Program-made: the position numbers and the translations under genes
Part shown: positions 52,968 to 61,676 of the stretch, in pieces
Layout of the letters: each line of letters starts with the position of its first letter
Position numbering within the stretch: position 1 is the stretch's first letter
Notes under the pieces: model-generated
The model's input: only the letters and a program-made list of their open reading frames with translations
Database searches by the model: none
Told to the model about the DNA's origin: nothing
Assembly: GCA_016719535.1 (NCBI GenBank)
Contig: JADJYX010000013.1
Location: 372,001-436,000 of the forward strand
Reading direction: 5' to 3'
Length of the DNA stretch: 64,000 bases
From: Rubrivivax sp.
GTDB lineage: Bacteria > Pseudomonadota > Gammaproteobacteria > Burkholderiales > Burkholderiaceae_C

Positions 52968-53326
52968 CGTAGGCCGCAGTGATCGCCTCCAAGGCGGCAT
53001 GTGGGCGGTGGATGGCCGCCAGATCCGGCCTTCGGCCACCGATGAGCGCCGAGGCGGGCACAAAAAAGGCGCCAGCCGCAAGCGGCAAGGCGCCTTCAAA
53101 CCCGGCGTGACCCGCACGCCGGCAGTTGCTGCAGGGTGGGTCAGCGGGCCATGCTGTCGTTGGCCATGACGGCTGTGTCTGTGTCTCCTCGATCCCCCGT
53201 CCAGACGCGCGGCCACGAGGGCCGGCGTTGCGAGTGGGCGCACTGTAGTCACGCCCCGCGCGCAGAACATCCGGACTTTCCCGCCGCCGGCAGCACCCGT
53301 CTGCAGCTGTCGATGCCCCAGCCGGG
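52968..53326 (-). other. 359-bp leader region between the GMC oxidoreductase and HDOD genes
   Basis: No full gene. On the minus strand there are, in order, a TACAGT -10-like box at 53247-53242, an eight-codon ORF MANDSMAR (53167-53141, with a GAGGAG too far upstream for ideal use), a perfect 8-bp hairpin (53122-53102) and a hairpin with U-run (53096-53062). The HDOD start follows about 95 bp later. This could be an attenuated leader of the HDOD gene or a short terminated RNA. Confidence 0.5.
53062..53096 (-). terminator. Intrinsic terminator in the HDOD leader
   Basis: On the minus strand, AAGGCGCC pairs with GGCGCCTT and an inner GCCGC pairs with GCGGC around a 2-nt loop; the stem ends in a run of six T (including two paired). 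It acts only for leftward transcription. It may end the transcript of the GMC gene 230 bp upstream or attenuate the HDOD gene. Confidence 0.75.
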
Positions 53327-54994
53327 TCAGCTTTCAGCGAGCACCCACTCCGCGGCCCGCTCAGCGATCATCAGCGTCGGCGAGTTGGTATTGCCGCTGG
53401 TGATGGTCGGCATCACGCTCGCGTCGACGATGCGCAGGCCGGCCACGCCGCGCACGCGCAGCCGGCTGTCCACCACCGCCTCGGGGTCGTCGTCGCGCCC
53501 CATGCGGCAGGTGCCGACGGGGTGGAAGATGGTGGTGCCGATGTCGCCGGCCAGGCGCGCCAGTTCGTCCTCGGACTGAAACTGGATGCCGGGCTTGATC
53601 TCGCGCGGCTGGTAGCGCGCCAGCGCCGGCATCGCCACGATGCGGCGCGTCAACTGCAGCGAATCGGCCGCCACGCGCCGGTCGGCCGGCGTCGACAAAT
53701 AGTTGGCCATGATGCGCGGCGCGTCTTCGGGCCGAGGTGAGCGCACGCGCACATGGCCGCGTGCGGTTGGGTTCAGGTTGCACACGCTGGCCGTGAAGGC
53801 GTTGAAGCGGTGCAGCGGCTCGCCGAACGCGTCCAGCGACAGCGGCTGCACGTGGTACTGCACATTCGGCCAGCGGTGGCGGTCGGACGAGCGCGTGAAG
53901 GCACCCAGCTGCGACGGCGACATGCTCATCGGCCCGCTGCGCAGCAGCAGGTATTCGAGGCCGATCATCGCCTGGCCCCAGAGGGAATTCGCCGTCGCAT
54001 TGAGCGTCTTCACGCCCTCGACGCCGAACACCGCGCGGATCTGCAGGTGGTCCTGCAGGTTTTCGCCAACCCCGGGGTGGACCAGACGCGGCGCGATGCC
54101 GGCAGCCTGCAGCAGCGGCGCCGGCCCGATGCCCGACAGCTGCAGGATCTGCGGCGTGCCGATGGCACCGGCGCACAGGATCACCGCCTTGCGGCAGCAC
54201 CACTGCTGGGGTGCACCGCCGCCGGCGGCGGGCACGACCTCGATGCCGCGGGCGCGCAGCGCCTCGTCACCGCCCTCCCCCAGCAGCAGCCGCGCCGTCT
54301 GCCAGCCGGTGCGCACTTCGAGGTTGGGCCGCTTCATTGCCGGCCGCAGGAAGGCCTTGGTCGCGTTCCAGCGCACACCGCGGCGCTGGTTGACCTCGAA
54401 ATAGCCCACGCCCTCGTTGTTGCCGGTGTTGAAATCCTCGGTCGCCGGCACGCCGGCCTGCTGCGCCGCGGCGGCAAAGGCATCCAGGATCTCCCAGCTC
54501 AGCCGCTGGCGCTCGACACGCCACTCGCCGCCCTGGCGCTGGCCGCTGGGGTCGAAGCCGGGTGCGCCGTGCAGCGCATCGGGCCCGCGCCAGTGATCCT
54601 CGTGGCGCTTGAAATACGGCACGCAGAAGTCCCAGCGCCAGCGGGCATCGCCTGTCAGCTCGGCCCAGTGGTCGTAGTCGCGCGACTGGCCGCGCATGTA
54701 GATCATGCCGTTGATGCTGGAACAGCCCCCCAGCACCTTGCCGCGCGGGTAGCGCAGCGTGCGGCCGTTGAGGCCGGGGTCGGCCTCGGTCTGGTACAGC
54801 CAGTCGGTGCGCGGGTTGCCGATGCAATACAGGTAACCGACCGGAATGTGGATCCAGTGGTAGTCGTCGTCGCCGCCGGCCTCGACCAGCAGCACGCGCT
54901 GCCGGCGGTCGGCGCTCAGCCGGTTGGCCATCAGGCAGCCGGCGGTGCCGGCGCCAACGACGATGTAGTCCCAGCTCGTTTCGTCCACGGTCAT
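53327..54994 (-). CDS. GMC family FAD-dependent oxidoreductase
   Basis: Flavoprotein alcohol/choline dehydrogenase of 555 residues. The N-terminal FAD-binding YIVVGAGTAGCLMANRL, GMC signature 1 (RGKVLGGCSSINGMIYMRG) and signature 2 (GAIGTPQILQLSGIGP) are present, as are the C-terminal catalytic His in TTIFHPVGTCRMG and Asn in SGNTNSPTLMIAER. It is closest in type to BetA/AlkJ dehydrogenases; substrate unknown. No betB or transporter lies adjacent. Start ATG at 54994. The 321-bp gap upstream is shared with the divergent RNA-binding protein gene. Confidence 0.92.
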   Translation of the reverse strand: MTVDETSWDYIVVGAGTAGCLMANRLSADRRQRVLLVEAGGDDDYHWIHIPVGYLYCIGNPRTDWLYQTEADPGLNGRTLRYPRGKVLGGCSSINGMIYMRGQSRDYDHWAELTGDARWRWDFCVPYFKRHEDHWRGPDALHGAPGFDPSGQRQGGEWRVERQRLSWEILDAFAAAAQQAGVPATEDFNTGNNEGVGYFEVNQRRGVRWNATKAFLRPAMKRPNLEVRTGWQTARLLLGEGGDEALRARGIEVVPAAGGGAPQQWCCRKAVILCAGAIGTPQILQLSGIGPAPLLQAAGIAPRLVHPGVGENLQDHLQIRAVFGVEGVKTLNATANSLWGQAMIGLEYLLLRSGPMSMSPSQLGAFTRSSDRHRWPNVQYHVQPLSLDAFGEPLHRFNAFTASVCNLNPTARGHVRVRSPRPEDAPRIMANYLSTPADRRVAADSLQLTRRIVAMPALARYQPREIKPGIQFQSEDELARLAGDIGTTIFHPVGTCRMGRDDDPEAVVDSRLRVRGVAGLRIVDASVMPTITSGNTNSPTLMIAERAAEWVLAES

Positions 54995-55315
54995 CGGCGG
55001 CTGCGGGCCGCCAGGGGTTGGTCGCGGTATGTCATGCCGGCTCCGATGCTGGCACCACGGATGCCGCTGGCGAGAGCGGGCTTGTGCGCATGTCCGGCGC
55101 CGGGGCCAAGGCAGCGCCTGCCGGCATGCCGTCCGTTCACGGGTTTACCCGGGGCGCGACAAAACAACACTTGACGACGGAGCACTTTACGGGCACGCAT
55201 CGTCGGCGCTTTAATAGGGAGTCTGTGTCTGGATGCCGCGCCTTTCGCCTTACAAAGGTCACGCAGGGTTGAAGCTCCACATGGTTCTTTCGCTACTTTG
55301 TTGAGGGCTTCCCCC
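54995..55315. other. 321-bp divergent regulatory region
   Basis: No gene is visible. It separates the GMC oxidoreductase from the RRM protein and is less GC-rich near the latter. A TTTAAT at 55210-55215 with TTTACG 18 bp upstream is a possible promoter, leaving a leader of roughly 95 bases before the GTG start. Such a long leader fits cold-inducible RRM genes, but this is inference. Confidence 0.4.
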
Positions 55316-55804
55316 GTGGGTAACAAACTGTATGTCGGCAACCTGGCCTATTCAGTGCGCGATGATTCGCTGCTGCAGGCCTTCTCGCAATTCGGCCATG
55401 TGGCCTCGGCCAAGGTCATGATGGACCGCGAAACCGGCCGCTCGAAGGGCTTCGGCTTCGTCGAGATGGGTTCTGACGCCGAGGCGCAGGCCGCCATCAA
55501 CGGCATGAACGGGCAGGCCCTCGAGGGCCGTGCCATCGTCGTCAACGAAGCCCGTCCGCGCGAGGATCGTCCGGGCGGCTTCGGCGGTGGCGGCGGTGGC
55601 CGCAGCGGCGGTGGCGGCGGCTACGGTGGTGGTGGCGGCGGTGGCTACGGCGGTGGCGGTGGCGGCGGCGGTGGCCGCAGCCCGTACGGCGGCGGTGGCG
55701 GCGGCGGCCGCAGCCCCTACGGCGGTGGCGGCGGTGGTCGCAGCGGCGGCGGTGGCGGTGGCGGCTACGGCGGTGGTGGCGGCGGTGGCCGTGGCGGCTA
55801 CTGA
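55316..55804 (+). CDS. Glycine-rich RRM RNA-binding protein
   Basis: Protein of 162 residues: one N-terminal RRM (about residues 1-78) with RNP2 KLYVGNLAYS and RNP1 SKGFGFVEM, then a tail that is almost entirely Gly with Tyr, Arg and Ser (GGGRSPYGGGG units). The GTG at 55316 gives the family start GNKLYVGNLAYSV; GAGGG lies about eight bases upstream. Bacterial and cyanobacterial Rbp proteins of this type are RNA chaperones, often cold-induced. The tail is disordered and of the kind that supports condensation. A strong terminator follows. Confidence 0.92.
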   Translation: MGNKLYVGNLAYSVRDDSLLQAFSQFGHVASAKVMMDRETGRSKGFGFVEMGSDAEAQAAINGMNGQALEGRAIVVNEARPREDRPGGFGGGGGGRSGGGGGYGGGGGGGYGGGGGGGGGRSPYGGGGGGGRSPYGGGGGGRSGGGGGGGYGGGGGGGRGGY

Positions 55805-55835
55805 CCCTCGTCTCCGGACGACACCCGATTGATGC

Positions 55836-55866
55836 AAGGCCCGCGCAAGCGGGCCTTGGCGTTTTT
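55836..55866 (+). terminator. Intrinsic terminator of the RRM gene
   Basis: Perfect 9-bp stem AAGGCCCGC with GCGGGCCTT, GCAA tetraloop, then GGCG and five T. It ends 31 to 62 bp after the RRM gene stop and just before the convergent SDR gene stop. Confidence 0.9.
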
Positions 55867-55887
55867 CGGGCGTGGCGCAGCCGCCGC

Positions 55888-56676
55888 TCAGTCGCCGCGC
55901 CGCGGTTTGCGGCGGCGGCCGGCGACGACGCGGTCGAACCAAGCGTTGGGCAGCATGCGCAGCAGCTTGGCGACCACCCCCATCTGCCAGGGAATCACGC
56001 GGTAGCTGGTGCCGGCCTCGATGGCGCGAAAGGCCTGGTCGGCAAAGGCCTCGGCCGTCATCAGGAAGGGCATCGGATAAGGGTTGCGCGCCGTCAGCGG
56101 CGTGGCGATATAGCCCGGCAGCAAGGTCACCACCTGCACGCCGAACGGTCTGCACTCACCGCGCAGGCTCTCGCAGTACGCCACCACCGCGGCCTTGCTG
56201 CCGCAATAGGCGCCATGGCCGGGCAGGCCGCGGATCGCCGCCACGCTGGCAATGCCCACCAGGCACCCGCTGCGCCGCTTGCGCATCGGGTTGACGAAGG
56301 GGTGGAAGGTCGCCGCCAGCCCCACGGTATTGGTGGCGAAGGTATCGCGCAGCGCGTCGAGGTCGCCGCGGTTGCCGCTGTCGACGCCGACGCTGATGCC
56401 CGCATTGGCGATCACCACCGCCGGCAGCCCCTGGGCTTCGATGCAGGCGCGACCGGCAGCGACGATGCTGTCGATCTGTTGCACGTCGGCCTCGTAGACG
56501 GCGCAACGGGCAGCGTCCAGCCCGCGCTGTGCCGCCCAGTCGCGCAGGCTGTCGCCACGGCGCGCCACCAGGGCCAGCCGCCAGCCGGCGTGCAGATAAC
56601 GCGCGGCCAGCGCTTGCCCGATGCCGCTGGAGGCCCCGGTGATGAAGACCAGCGGGGCCATCACCGCCTCCGTCAT
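55888..56676 (-). CDS. Short-chain dehydrogenase/reductase
   Basis: NAD(P)-dependent SDR of 262 residues. Classical motifs are TGASSGIGQALAARYL (cofactor), ANAGISVG, the catalytic Ser in GIASVAAIRG and YxxxK in AYCGSKAAVVAYCESL. The ATG at 56676 overlaps the lptC stop by four bases (ATGA); MAPLVFITG at 56661 is an alternative. Coupling to lptC suggests a link to envelope biogenesis but the substrate is unknown. In many related genomes lptA occupies this position. Confidence 0.88.
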   Translation of the reverse strand: MTEAVMAPLVFITGASSGIGQALAARYLHAGWRLALVARRGDSLRDWAAQRGLDAARCAVYEADVQQIDSIVAAGRACIEAQGLPAVVIANAGISVGVDSGNRGDLDALRDTFATNTVGLAATFHPFVNPMRKRRSGCLVGIASVAAIRGLPGHGAYCGSKAAVVAYCESLRGECRPFGVQVVTLLPGYIATPLTARNPYPMPFLMTAEAFADQAFRAIEAGTSYRVIPWQMGVVAKLLRMLPNAWFDRVVAGRRRKPRRGD

Positions 56677-57365
56677 GGCGCCACCGCCGCGGCCGCCGGC
56701 GCCGCCAGCCGCGCCCGCAGCCGGCCCTTCAGATCGAGCCGCCGCTGGCCATGGTCGTATTCGAGGCCGGCTGCCTGCAGTTCGTCGGCGCCGGCCGTCA
56801 CCTGCACCGGCAGGTGCGTGCGCACCCGCTCGGTCACCAGGAAGGCATGCAGGAATTCGCTGCGCATCTCCAGCGCCTCGCCGCGCGCGCCGGTGCTGCT
56901 GACGCGCGCACCGCCGTGCAGCTGCAGCTCGCTGATGTCGCCGTTGGCCAGCGCGCGCTCGGCCACCGCCAGTGTCACCTGGCCATCGGCCGCGATCGCG
57001 CGGATGCGCGCACCGTCGATCTCGTAGCGGTCGGTATCGGGGAAGTGGCGCAGCCGTTCGCCGTCGACGCGCACGCGCAGCTTGCCGCCGCGGTCGAAGC
57101 GCTCGATCGCGAACTGGCTCATCGTGTAGTCGGCCTCGCGCCGCACTTCGGTGCTGGCCGGCGCCGGCGGCAGCGCCGGCGTGTGCTTCACCAGCCACCA
57201 GGTCGACAGCGCCAGCAAGGCCATCAGCAGCAGCGGCAGGTAGGTCGACAGCGCATCGCGCAGGCGCAGGTGCCAGGGCTGCGGCCGCCGCGGCGGGCCG
57301 CCCGGTGCCGGGCCGAGCGAGATCGGCACTTCCGGCAGGTCGGGCAGGTGCAGTTCGACGGCCAT
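56673..57365 (-). CDS. lptC: LPS export ABC transporter periplasmic protein LptC
   Basis: Bitopic inner-membrane protein that passes lipopolysaccharide from LptBFG to LptA. It has 230 residues: a cytosolic N-terminus of about 38 residues, longer than usual and Pro-rich; one helix (YLPLLLMALLALSTWWLV); and a periplasmic beta-jellyroll with YTMSQFAIERFDRGGKLRV and MRSEFLHAFLVTERVRTHLP. It follows kdsC by 30 bp on the same strand and is coupled to the SDR gene. lptA and lptB, expected next, are absent from this locus. Confidence 0.9.
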   Translation of the reverse strand: MAVELHLPDLPEVPISLGPAPGGPPRRPQPWHLRLRDALSTYLPLLLMALLALSTWWLVKHTPALPPAPASTEVRREADYTMSQFAIERFDRGGKLRVRVDGERLRHFPDTDRYEIDGARIRAIAADGQVTLAVAERALANGDISELQLHGGARVSSTGARGEALEMRSEFLHAFLVTERVRTHLPVQVTAGADELQAAGLEYDHGQRRLDLKGRLRARLAAPAAAAVAP

Positions 57366-57395
57366 GTTCGATCCGTTGGCGGGCAGCTGCCGGCG

Positions 57396-57977
57396 CTAGC
57401 GCGCGTCCAGCGTACCCAGGTGCGCCTGCAGCAGCGCCGCGTAGCGGCCGGCGGCCATCAGCAGCAGGTCGCAGAATTCACGCGCCGCCCCATGGCCGCC
57501 GGGCTGCGCGGTGACGTGATGCGCCACCGCCTTCACCTCGGCATGTGCATTGGCCGGCGCGCAGGCGAAGCCGGCGTTCACCAGCAGCGGCAGGTCGGGC
57601 CAGTCGTCGCCGATGGCCGCGGCCTGGCCCCAAGTCGCACCCAGCTCGGCCAGCACGGCCTCGGCCGCGGCCTGCTTGTCGTGCACGCCGTACAGCGCCC
57701 GCGTCAGCCCGAGGTCGGCGATGCGCCGGCGCACCGCCGGCGAATCGCGGCCGGTGATCACCACCGGCTCGATGCCGCCGCGCGCCAGCAGCTTCAGGCC
57801 GTGGCCGTCCAGCGTGCTGAAGGCCTTGACCACCTCGCCCGTCTCGCCGATGTAGAGGCGGCCGTCGGTGAGCACGCCGTCGACGTCGAAGAACGCCAGC
57901 TTCATGCCGAAGCCGCCGCCCTGCGCGCGCAGCAGCAGCTCGGGCGCAAAGCCCAGCGTCGGTTGCCGCGTCGTCAT
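57396..57977 (-). CDS. kdsC: 3-deoxy-D-manno-octulosonate 8-phosphate phosphatase
   Basis: HAD-family phosphatase that releases KDO for lipopolysaccharide synthesis, 193 residues. The nucleophile motif is LAFFDVDGVLTDGRLYIG, motif II is VVITGRDS, and the acidic motif is IGDDWPDLPLL. It lacks a cap domain, as the tetrameric KdsC family does. It overlaps kdsD by four bases (ATGA), placing the isomerase and phosphatase steps of KDO synthesis in coupled translation. Confidence 0.95.
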   Translation of the reverse strand: MTTRQPTLGFAPELLLRAQGGGFGMKLAFFDVDGVLTDGRLYIGETGEVVKAFSTLDGHGLKLLARGGIEPVVITGRDSPAVRRRIADLGLTRALYGVHDKQAAAEAVLAELGATWGQAAAIGDDWPDLPLLVNAGFACAPANAHAEVKAVAHHVTAQPGGHGAAREFCDLLLMAAGRYAALLQAHLGTLDAR

Positions 57978-58981
57978 ATGACCTTGGCCCGCATCAGGTC
58001 GTTGGAATTGAGCGCGCCCACCAGGCAGCCTTCGGCATCGATCACCAGCACGCTGGTCACGCGGTGCCTCTCCATCACGTCGGCGGCGGTCACGGCCAGG
58101 TCGCTGTCGCGCACCGTCTTCGGGCCGCGGTGCATGACGTCGGCGGCGCGCAGGCTGCGCAGCTCGGCGCCGCGCTCGATCAGCCGGCGCAGGTCACCGT
58201 CGGTGAAGATGCCCAGCGGGCGCTGGTCGTCGTCGACCACGGCGGTGAAGCCCAGGCCCTTGCCGGTCATCTCGCGCAGCAGCGCGTCGAAGCTGGCCGC
58301 GGGCGCCACGCGCGGCACGGCGTCGCCGCTGCGCATGAGGTCGTGCACATGCATCAGCAGGCGTCGGCCCAGGCTGCCGCCGGGGTGCGAGCGGGCGAAG
58401 TCCTCCTCGCGGAAGCCACGCGCATCGAGCAAGGCCACCGCCAGCGCATCGCCGAGCGCCATCTGCGCCGTGGTGCTGGCGGTCGGCGCCAGGTTCAGCG
58501 GACAGGCCTCCTGGTCGACGGCGCACGACAGCACCCAGTCGGCGTGGCGCGCCAGCGTCGACTCCGGCTTGCCCGTCATCGCCACCAGCACCACGCCCAG
58601 GCGGCGGATGGCCGGCAGGACGGCCGCCAGCTCGTCGCTCTCGCCGCTGTTGCTGATGGCCAGCACGACGTCGCCGCCGGTCAGCATGCCCAGGTCGCCG
58701 TGGCTGGCCTCGGCCGGGTGCACGAAGAAGGCCGGCGTGCCGGTGGACGCCAGCGTGGCGGCGATCTTGCGCCCCACGTGGCCACTCTTGCCCATGCCCA
58801 TCACGACCACGCGGCCGCGGCATTCCAGCATCGCGCGCACGGCCTCGGCGAAGCCCGCGCCCTGGCGCGCCGCGAGGGCCTGCAGCGCCTGCGCCTCGAT
58901 CTCGATGGTGCGCGCCGCCAGGCGCAGCGCGCGCTCGGGGTCGAAGGCGCCGGGCAGGGTCACGCCGGAAGGGGAAGCCAT
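57974..58981 (-). CDS. kdsD: D-arabinose 5-phosphate isomerase (KdsD/KpsF)
   Basis: Isomerase converting ribulose 5-phosphate to arabinose 5-phosphate, the first step of KDO synthesis. It has 335 residues from the ATG at 58981; a start at 59008 would add nine residues. A SIS domain (VVVMGMGKSGHVGRKIAATL, AISNSGESDEL) is followed by two CBS domains with LGIFTDGDLRRLIERG and LNSNDLMRAKVI. The GFREEDFARSHPGGSLGRRL block is a family marker. First gene of kdsD-kdsC-lptC-SDR; divergent from the antiporter, 48 bp apart. Confidence 0.95.
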   Translation of the reverse strand: MASPSGVTLPGAFDPERALRLAARTIEIEAQALQALAARQGAGFAEAVRAMLECRGRVVVMGMGKSGHVGRKIAATLASTGTPAFFVHPAEASHGDLGMLTGGDVVLAISNSGESDELAAVLPAIRRLGVVLVAMTGKPESTLARHADWVLSCAVDQEACPLNLAPTASTTAQMALGDALAVALLDARGFREEDFARSHPGGSLGRRLLMHVHDLMRSGDAVPRVAPAASFDALLREMTGKGLGFTAVVDDDQRPLGIFTDGDLRRLIERGAELRSLRAADVMHRGPKTVRDSDLAVTAADVMERHRVTSVLVIDAEGCLVGALNSNDLMRAKVI

Positions 58982-59029
58982 GAGGGGGGTGACATTACGA
59001 TCGGGCATTCTAGGAGTCGCCCCCGGCCC

Positions 59030-61033
59030 ATGGCCACCACGCTCGAAGTCGTCCTGCTCTACCTGGTGGCCGCCGTGCTCGGCGTCGTCGCCTGCCGGTC
59101 GCTCAAGCTGCCGCCGATGCTGGGCTACCTGGTGGTGGGCGTGGTCATCGGCCCCAACGCGCTGGCGCTGGCGCAGGACAGCAGCGGCGTCGAATACCTG
59201 GCCGAGTTCGGCGTCGTCTTCCTGATGTTCGTCATCGGGCTCGAATTCAACCTGCCCAAGCTGCGCAGCATGCGCACGCTGGTCTTCGGCCTCGGGCTGT
59301 CGCAGGTGGTGCTGACGGTGATGGGCACGCTGGCCGGCCATGGCCTGCTGGTGCTGGGCTACCAGGCCCTCACCGGGCGGCAGTGGGAGATGTCGTGGCA
59401 GGGCGCGCTGGTGCTGGGCAGCGCGATGGCGATGTCGTCGACCGCCATCCTCGTCAAGCTGATGGCCGAACGGCTGGAGATCGACAGCGAGCACGGCAAG
59501 CGCGTGCTCGGCATCCTGCTGTTCCAGGATCTGGCGGTGGTGCCGCTGCTGGTGCTGATCCCGTCGCTGGGCCGCGCCGGCGGTGATCTGGCGATGGCGC
59601 TGGGCCTGGCGCTGCTGAAGGCCACGGCGCTGCTGGCGCTGCTGCTGGTGGGGGGCCAGCGCGTGATGCGCTGGTGGCTGACGCTGGTGGCGCGGCGCAA
59701 GAGCGAAGAGCTGTTCATGCTCAACCTGCTGCTCATCACGCTGGGCCTGGCCTGGCTGACCGAACACGCCGGGCTGTCGCTGGCGCTGGGCGCCTTCGTC
59801 GCCGGCATGCTGGTCGCCGAGACCGAATACAAGCACCAGGTGGAGACCGACATCCGGCCTTTCCACGACGTGCTGCTGGGCCTGTTCTTCATCACCATCG
59901 GCATGAAGCTCGACTGGCGCCCGGTGCTCGACCAGTGGCTGCTGGTGCTGCTGCTGACCACGCTGCCGGTGCTGGCCAAATTTGCGATCGTTGCCGCGCT
60001 GGCGCGGCTGTTCCGCGCCCAGCCGGGCACCGCGCTGCGCACCGGCCTGTATCTGGCGCAGGCGGGCGAATTCGGCTTCGTGCTGCTGACGCTGGGTGCC
60101 GACAGCGGCCTGGTGGCGCCGCAATGGATGAGCCCGGTGCTGGCCAGCATGGTGCTGTCGATGCTGGCCACGCCCTTCATCGTGATGTGGAGCGACCGCA
60201 TCGTGATGCGCGTCTCGGCCAGCGACTGGCTGATGCAATCGGTGCAGCTGACCAGCATCGCCAAGAAGTCGATCCGCACCGAGAAGCACGTCATCATCTG
60301 CGGCTACGGCCGCAGCGGCCAGAACCTGGCGCGCATGCTCGACACCCAGCGCATCCCCTACATGGCGCTGGACCTCGACCCCGACCGCGTGCGCCAGGCC
60401 GCCGCCGCCGGCCAGAGCGTGGTCTTCGGCGACGCCGCGCGGCTGCAAAGCCTGATGGCCGCCGGCCTGGCACGCGCCAATGCCGTCGTCGTCAGCTACC
60501 CGAATACGGCGTCGGCGCTGAAGATCCTGCACCTGGTGCGCGAACATGCGCCGCGCGTGCCGGTGATCGTGCGCACCATCGACGACGCCGACCTGGAGAC
60601 GCTGCGCGCCGCCGGCGCCACCGAGGTCGTGCCCGAGGCCATCGAGGGCAGCCTGATGCTGGCCAGCCATGCGCTGGCGCTGGTGGGCGTGCCGATGCGC
60701 AAGGTGATCCGGCTGACGCGCGACGCACGCGATGCGCGCTACGGCCTGCTGCGCGGCTATTTCCACGGCGCCGACGACGACACCGTGGAGGAACTGGACC
60801 AGGCCCGGCTGCAGAGCGTGACGCTGCCCGAGGCGTCGCGCTGGGCCGGCCGGGCGCTGGACGAACTGGCGCTGCACGCCATCGGTGTCAGCGTCGTCAC
60901 GCTGCGCCGGGCCGGCGGCGGCGTGCATGCGCCGCAGCCCGGCGATACGCTGGCCGGCGGCGACACGCTCGTCATCAGCGGCCTGCCCGAACCGCTGGCG
61001 CTGGCCGAGGCCAAGCTGCTGGGCCAGGGGTAG
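59030..61033 (+). CDS. Kef-type cation:proton antiporter with TrkA-N and TrkA-C domains
   Basis: Inner-membrane CPA2 antiporter, probably potassium:proton, 667 residues. The first ~390 residues are about twelve helices with GLEFNLPKL, SSTAILVKLM and LGAFVAGMLVAETEYKHQ. A Rossmann RCK domain follows with HVIICGYGRSGQNLARML, then a TrkA-C domain (residues ~590-665). The KefB/KefC glutathione regulation is suggested by similarity only; YbaL-type is an alternative. ATG at 59030. This gene next to kdsD is a common arrangement in betaproteobacteria. Confidence 0.92.
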   Translation: MATTLEVVLLYLVAAVLGVVACRSLKLPPMLGYLVVGVVIGPNALALAQDSSGVEYLAEFGVVFLMFVIGLEFNLPKLRSMRTLVFGLGLSQVVLTVMGTLAGHGLLVLGYQALTGRQWEMSWQGALVLGSAMAMSSTAILVKLMAERLEIDSEHGKRVLGILLFQDLAVVPLLVLIPSLGRAGGDLAMALGLALLKATALLALLLVGGQRVMRWWLTLVARRKSEELFMLNLLLITLGLAWLTEHAGLSLALGAFVAGMLVAETEYKHQVETDIRPFHDVLLGLFFITIGMKLDWRPVLDQWLLVLLLTTLPVLAKFAIVAALARLFRAQPGTALRTGLYLAQAGEFGFVLLTLGADSGLVAPQWMSPVLASMVLSMLATPFIVMWSDRIVMRVSASDWLMQSVQLTSIAKKSIRTEKHVIICGYGRSGQNLARMLDTQRIPYMALDLDPDRVRQAAAAGQSVVFGDAARLQSLMAAGLARANAVVVSYPNTASALKILHLVREHAPRVPVIVRTIDDADLETLRAAGATEVVPEAIEGSLMLASHALALVGVPMRKVIRLTRDARDARYGLLRGYFHGADDDTVEELDQARLQSVTLPEASRWAGRALDELALHAIGVSVVTLRRAGGGVHAPQPGDTLAGGDTLVISGLPEPLALAEAKLLGQG

Positions 61034-61115
61034 CGGGCACAAGCCCCCAGCCGGGGCGCCGTCTTGTGCGCCCGGCGCCACCCGGCAACCGGCTCGGCAC
61101 CATCATCCCGAACCC

Positions 61116-61676
61116 ATGCAGCGCCGAACCCTCATTGCCGCCAGCCTGGCCTGGCCCATTCCCACCCTGGCCGACGACGATGCCGCTGCGCTGCTGCGCC
61201 GCGGCGGCATCGTCGTCGCCTTTCGCCACGCGCTGGCGCCGGGCACCTTCGACCCGCCGGGCTTTCGCGTCGGCGACTGCAGCACCCAGCGCAACCTCAG
61301 CGACGAGGGCCGCGCGCAGGCGCGCCGCATCGGCGACTGGTTCCGCACGCGCGGCCTGCAACCCGCGCGCGTGCGATCCAGCCCCTGGTGCCGCTGCGTC
61401 GACACCGCGCAACTCGCCTTCGGCAGCGCAGAGCCCTGGCCGGCCCTGGGTTCGCCGCGCGCCGGCACCGAAGAGACCAACGCCCGCTCGCTGGCCGCGC
61501 TGCGCGCCGGACTGGCCGCTGCGGCGCGCACACCGGGCCGCTTCGAGGCCTGGGTGACGCACATGTTCGTGCTGTCGGACCTGGCCGGTACCGGCACCGC
61601 AGCGGGCGAGGGCCTGCTGCTGGCCCCCGGGCCCGAGGGCCGCGCCACCGTGCGCGGGCGTATCGTCGTGGCATGA
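61116..61676 (+). CDS. Exported histidine phosphatase superfamily protein
   Basis: Phosphatase-fold protein of 186 residues. A short signal-like N-terminus (MQRRTLIAASLAWPIPTLA) is followed by the catalytic VVAFRHALAPGTFDPPGF, in which RHA stands for the classical RHG, then SDEGRAQARRIGDWFR and SPWCRCVDTA. The second catalytic His is in WVTHMFVLSDL. It overlaps apt by four bases (ATGA). Substrate unknown; SixA/phytase-like branches share this motif form. Confidence 0.85.
   Translation: MQRRTLIAASLAWPIPTLADDDAAALLRRGGIVVAFRHALAPGTFDPPGFRVGDCSTQRNLSDEGRAQARRIGDWFRTRGLQPARVRSSPWCRCVDTAQLAFGSAEPWPALGSPRAGTEETNARSLAALRAGLAAAARTPGRFEAWVTHMFVLSDLAGTGTAAGEGLLLAPGPEGRATVRGRIVVA

Noticed and set aside
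55560..55803. GGC/GGT-rich tandem DNA as a possible structural repeat
   Set aside because: It is fully explained as the Gly-rich tail of the RRM protein.
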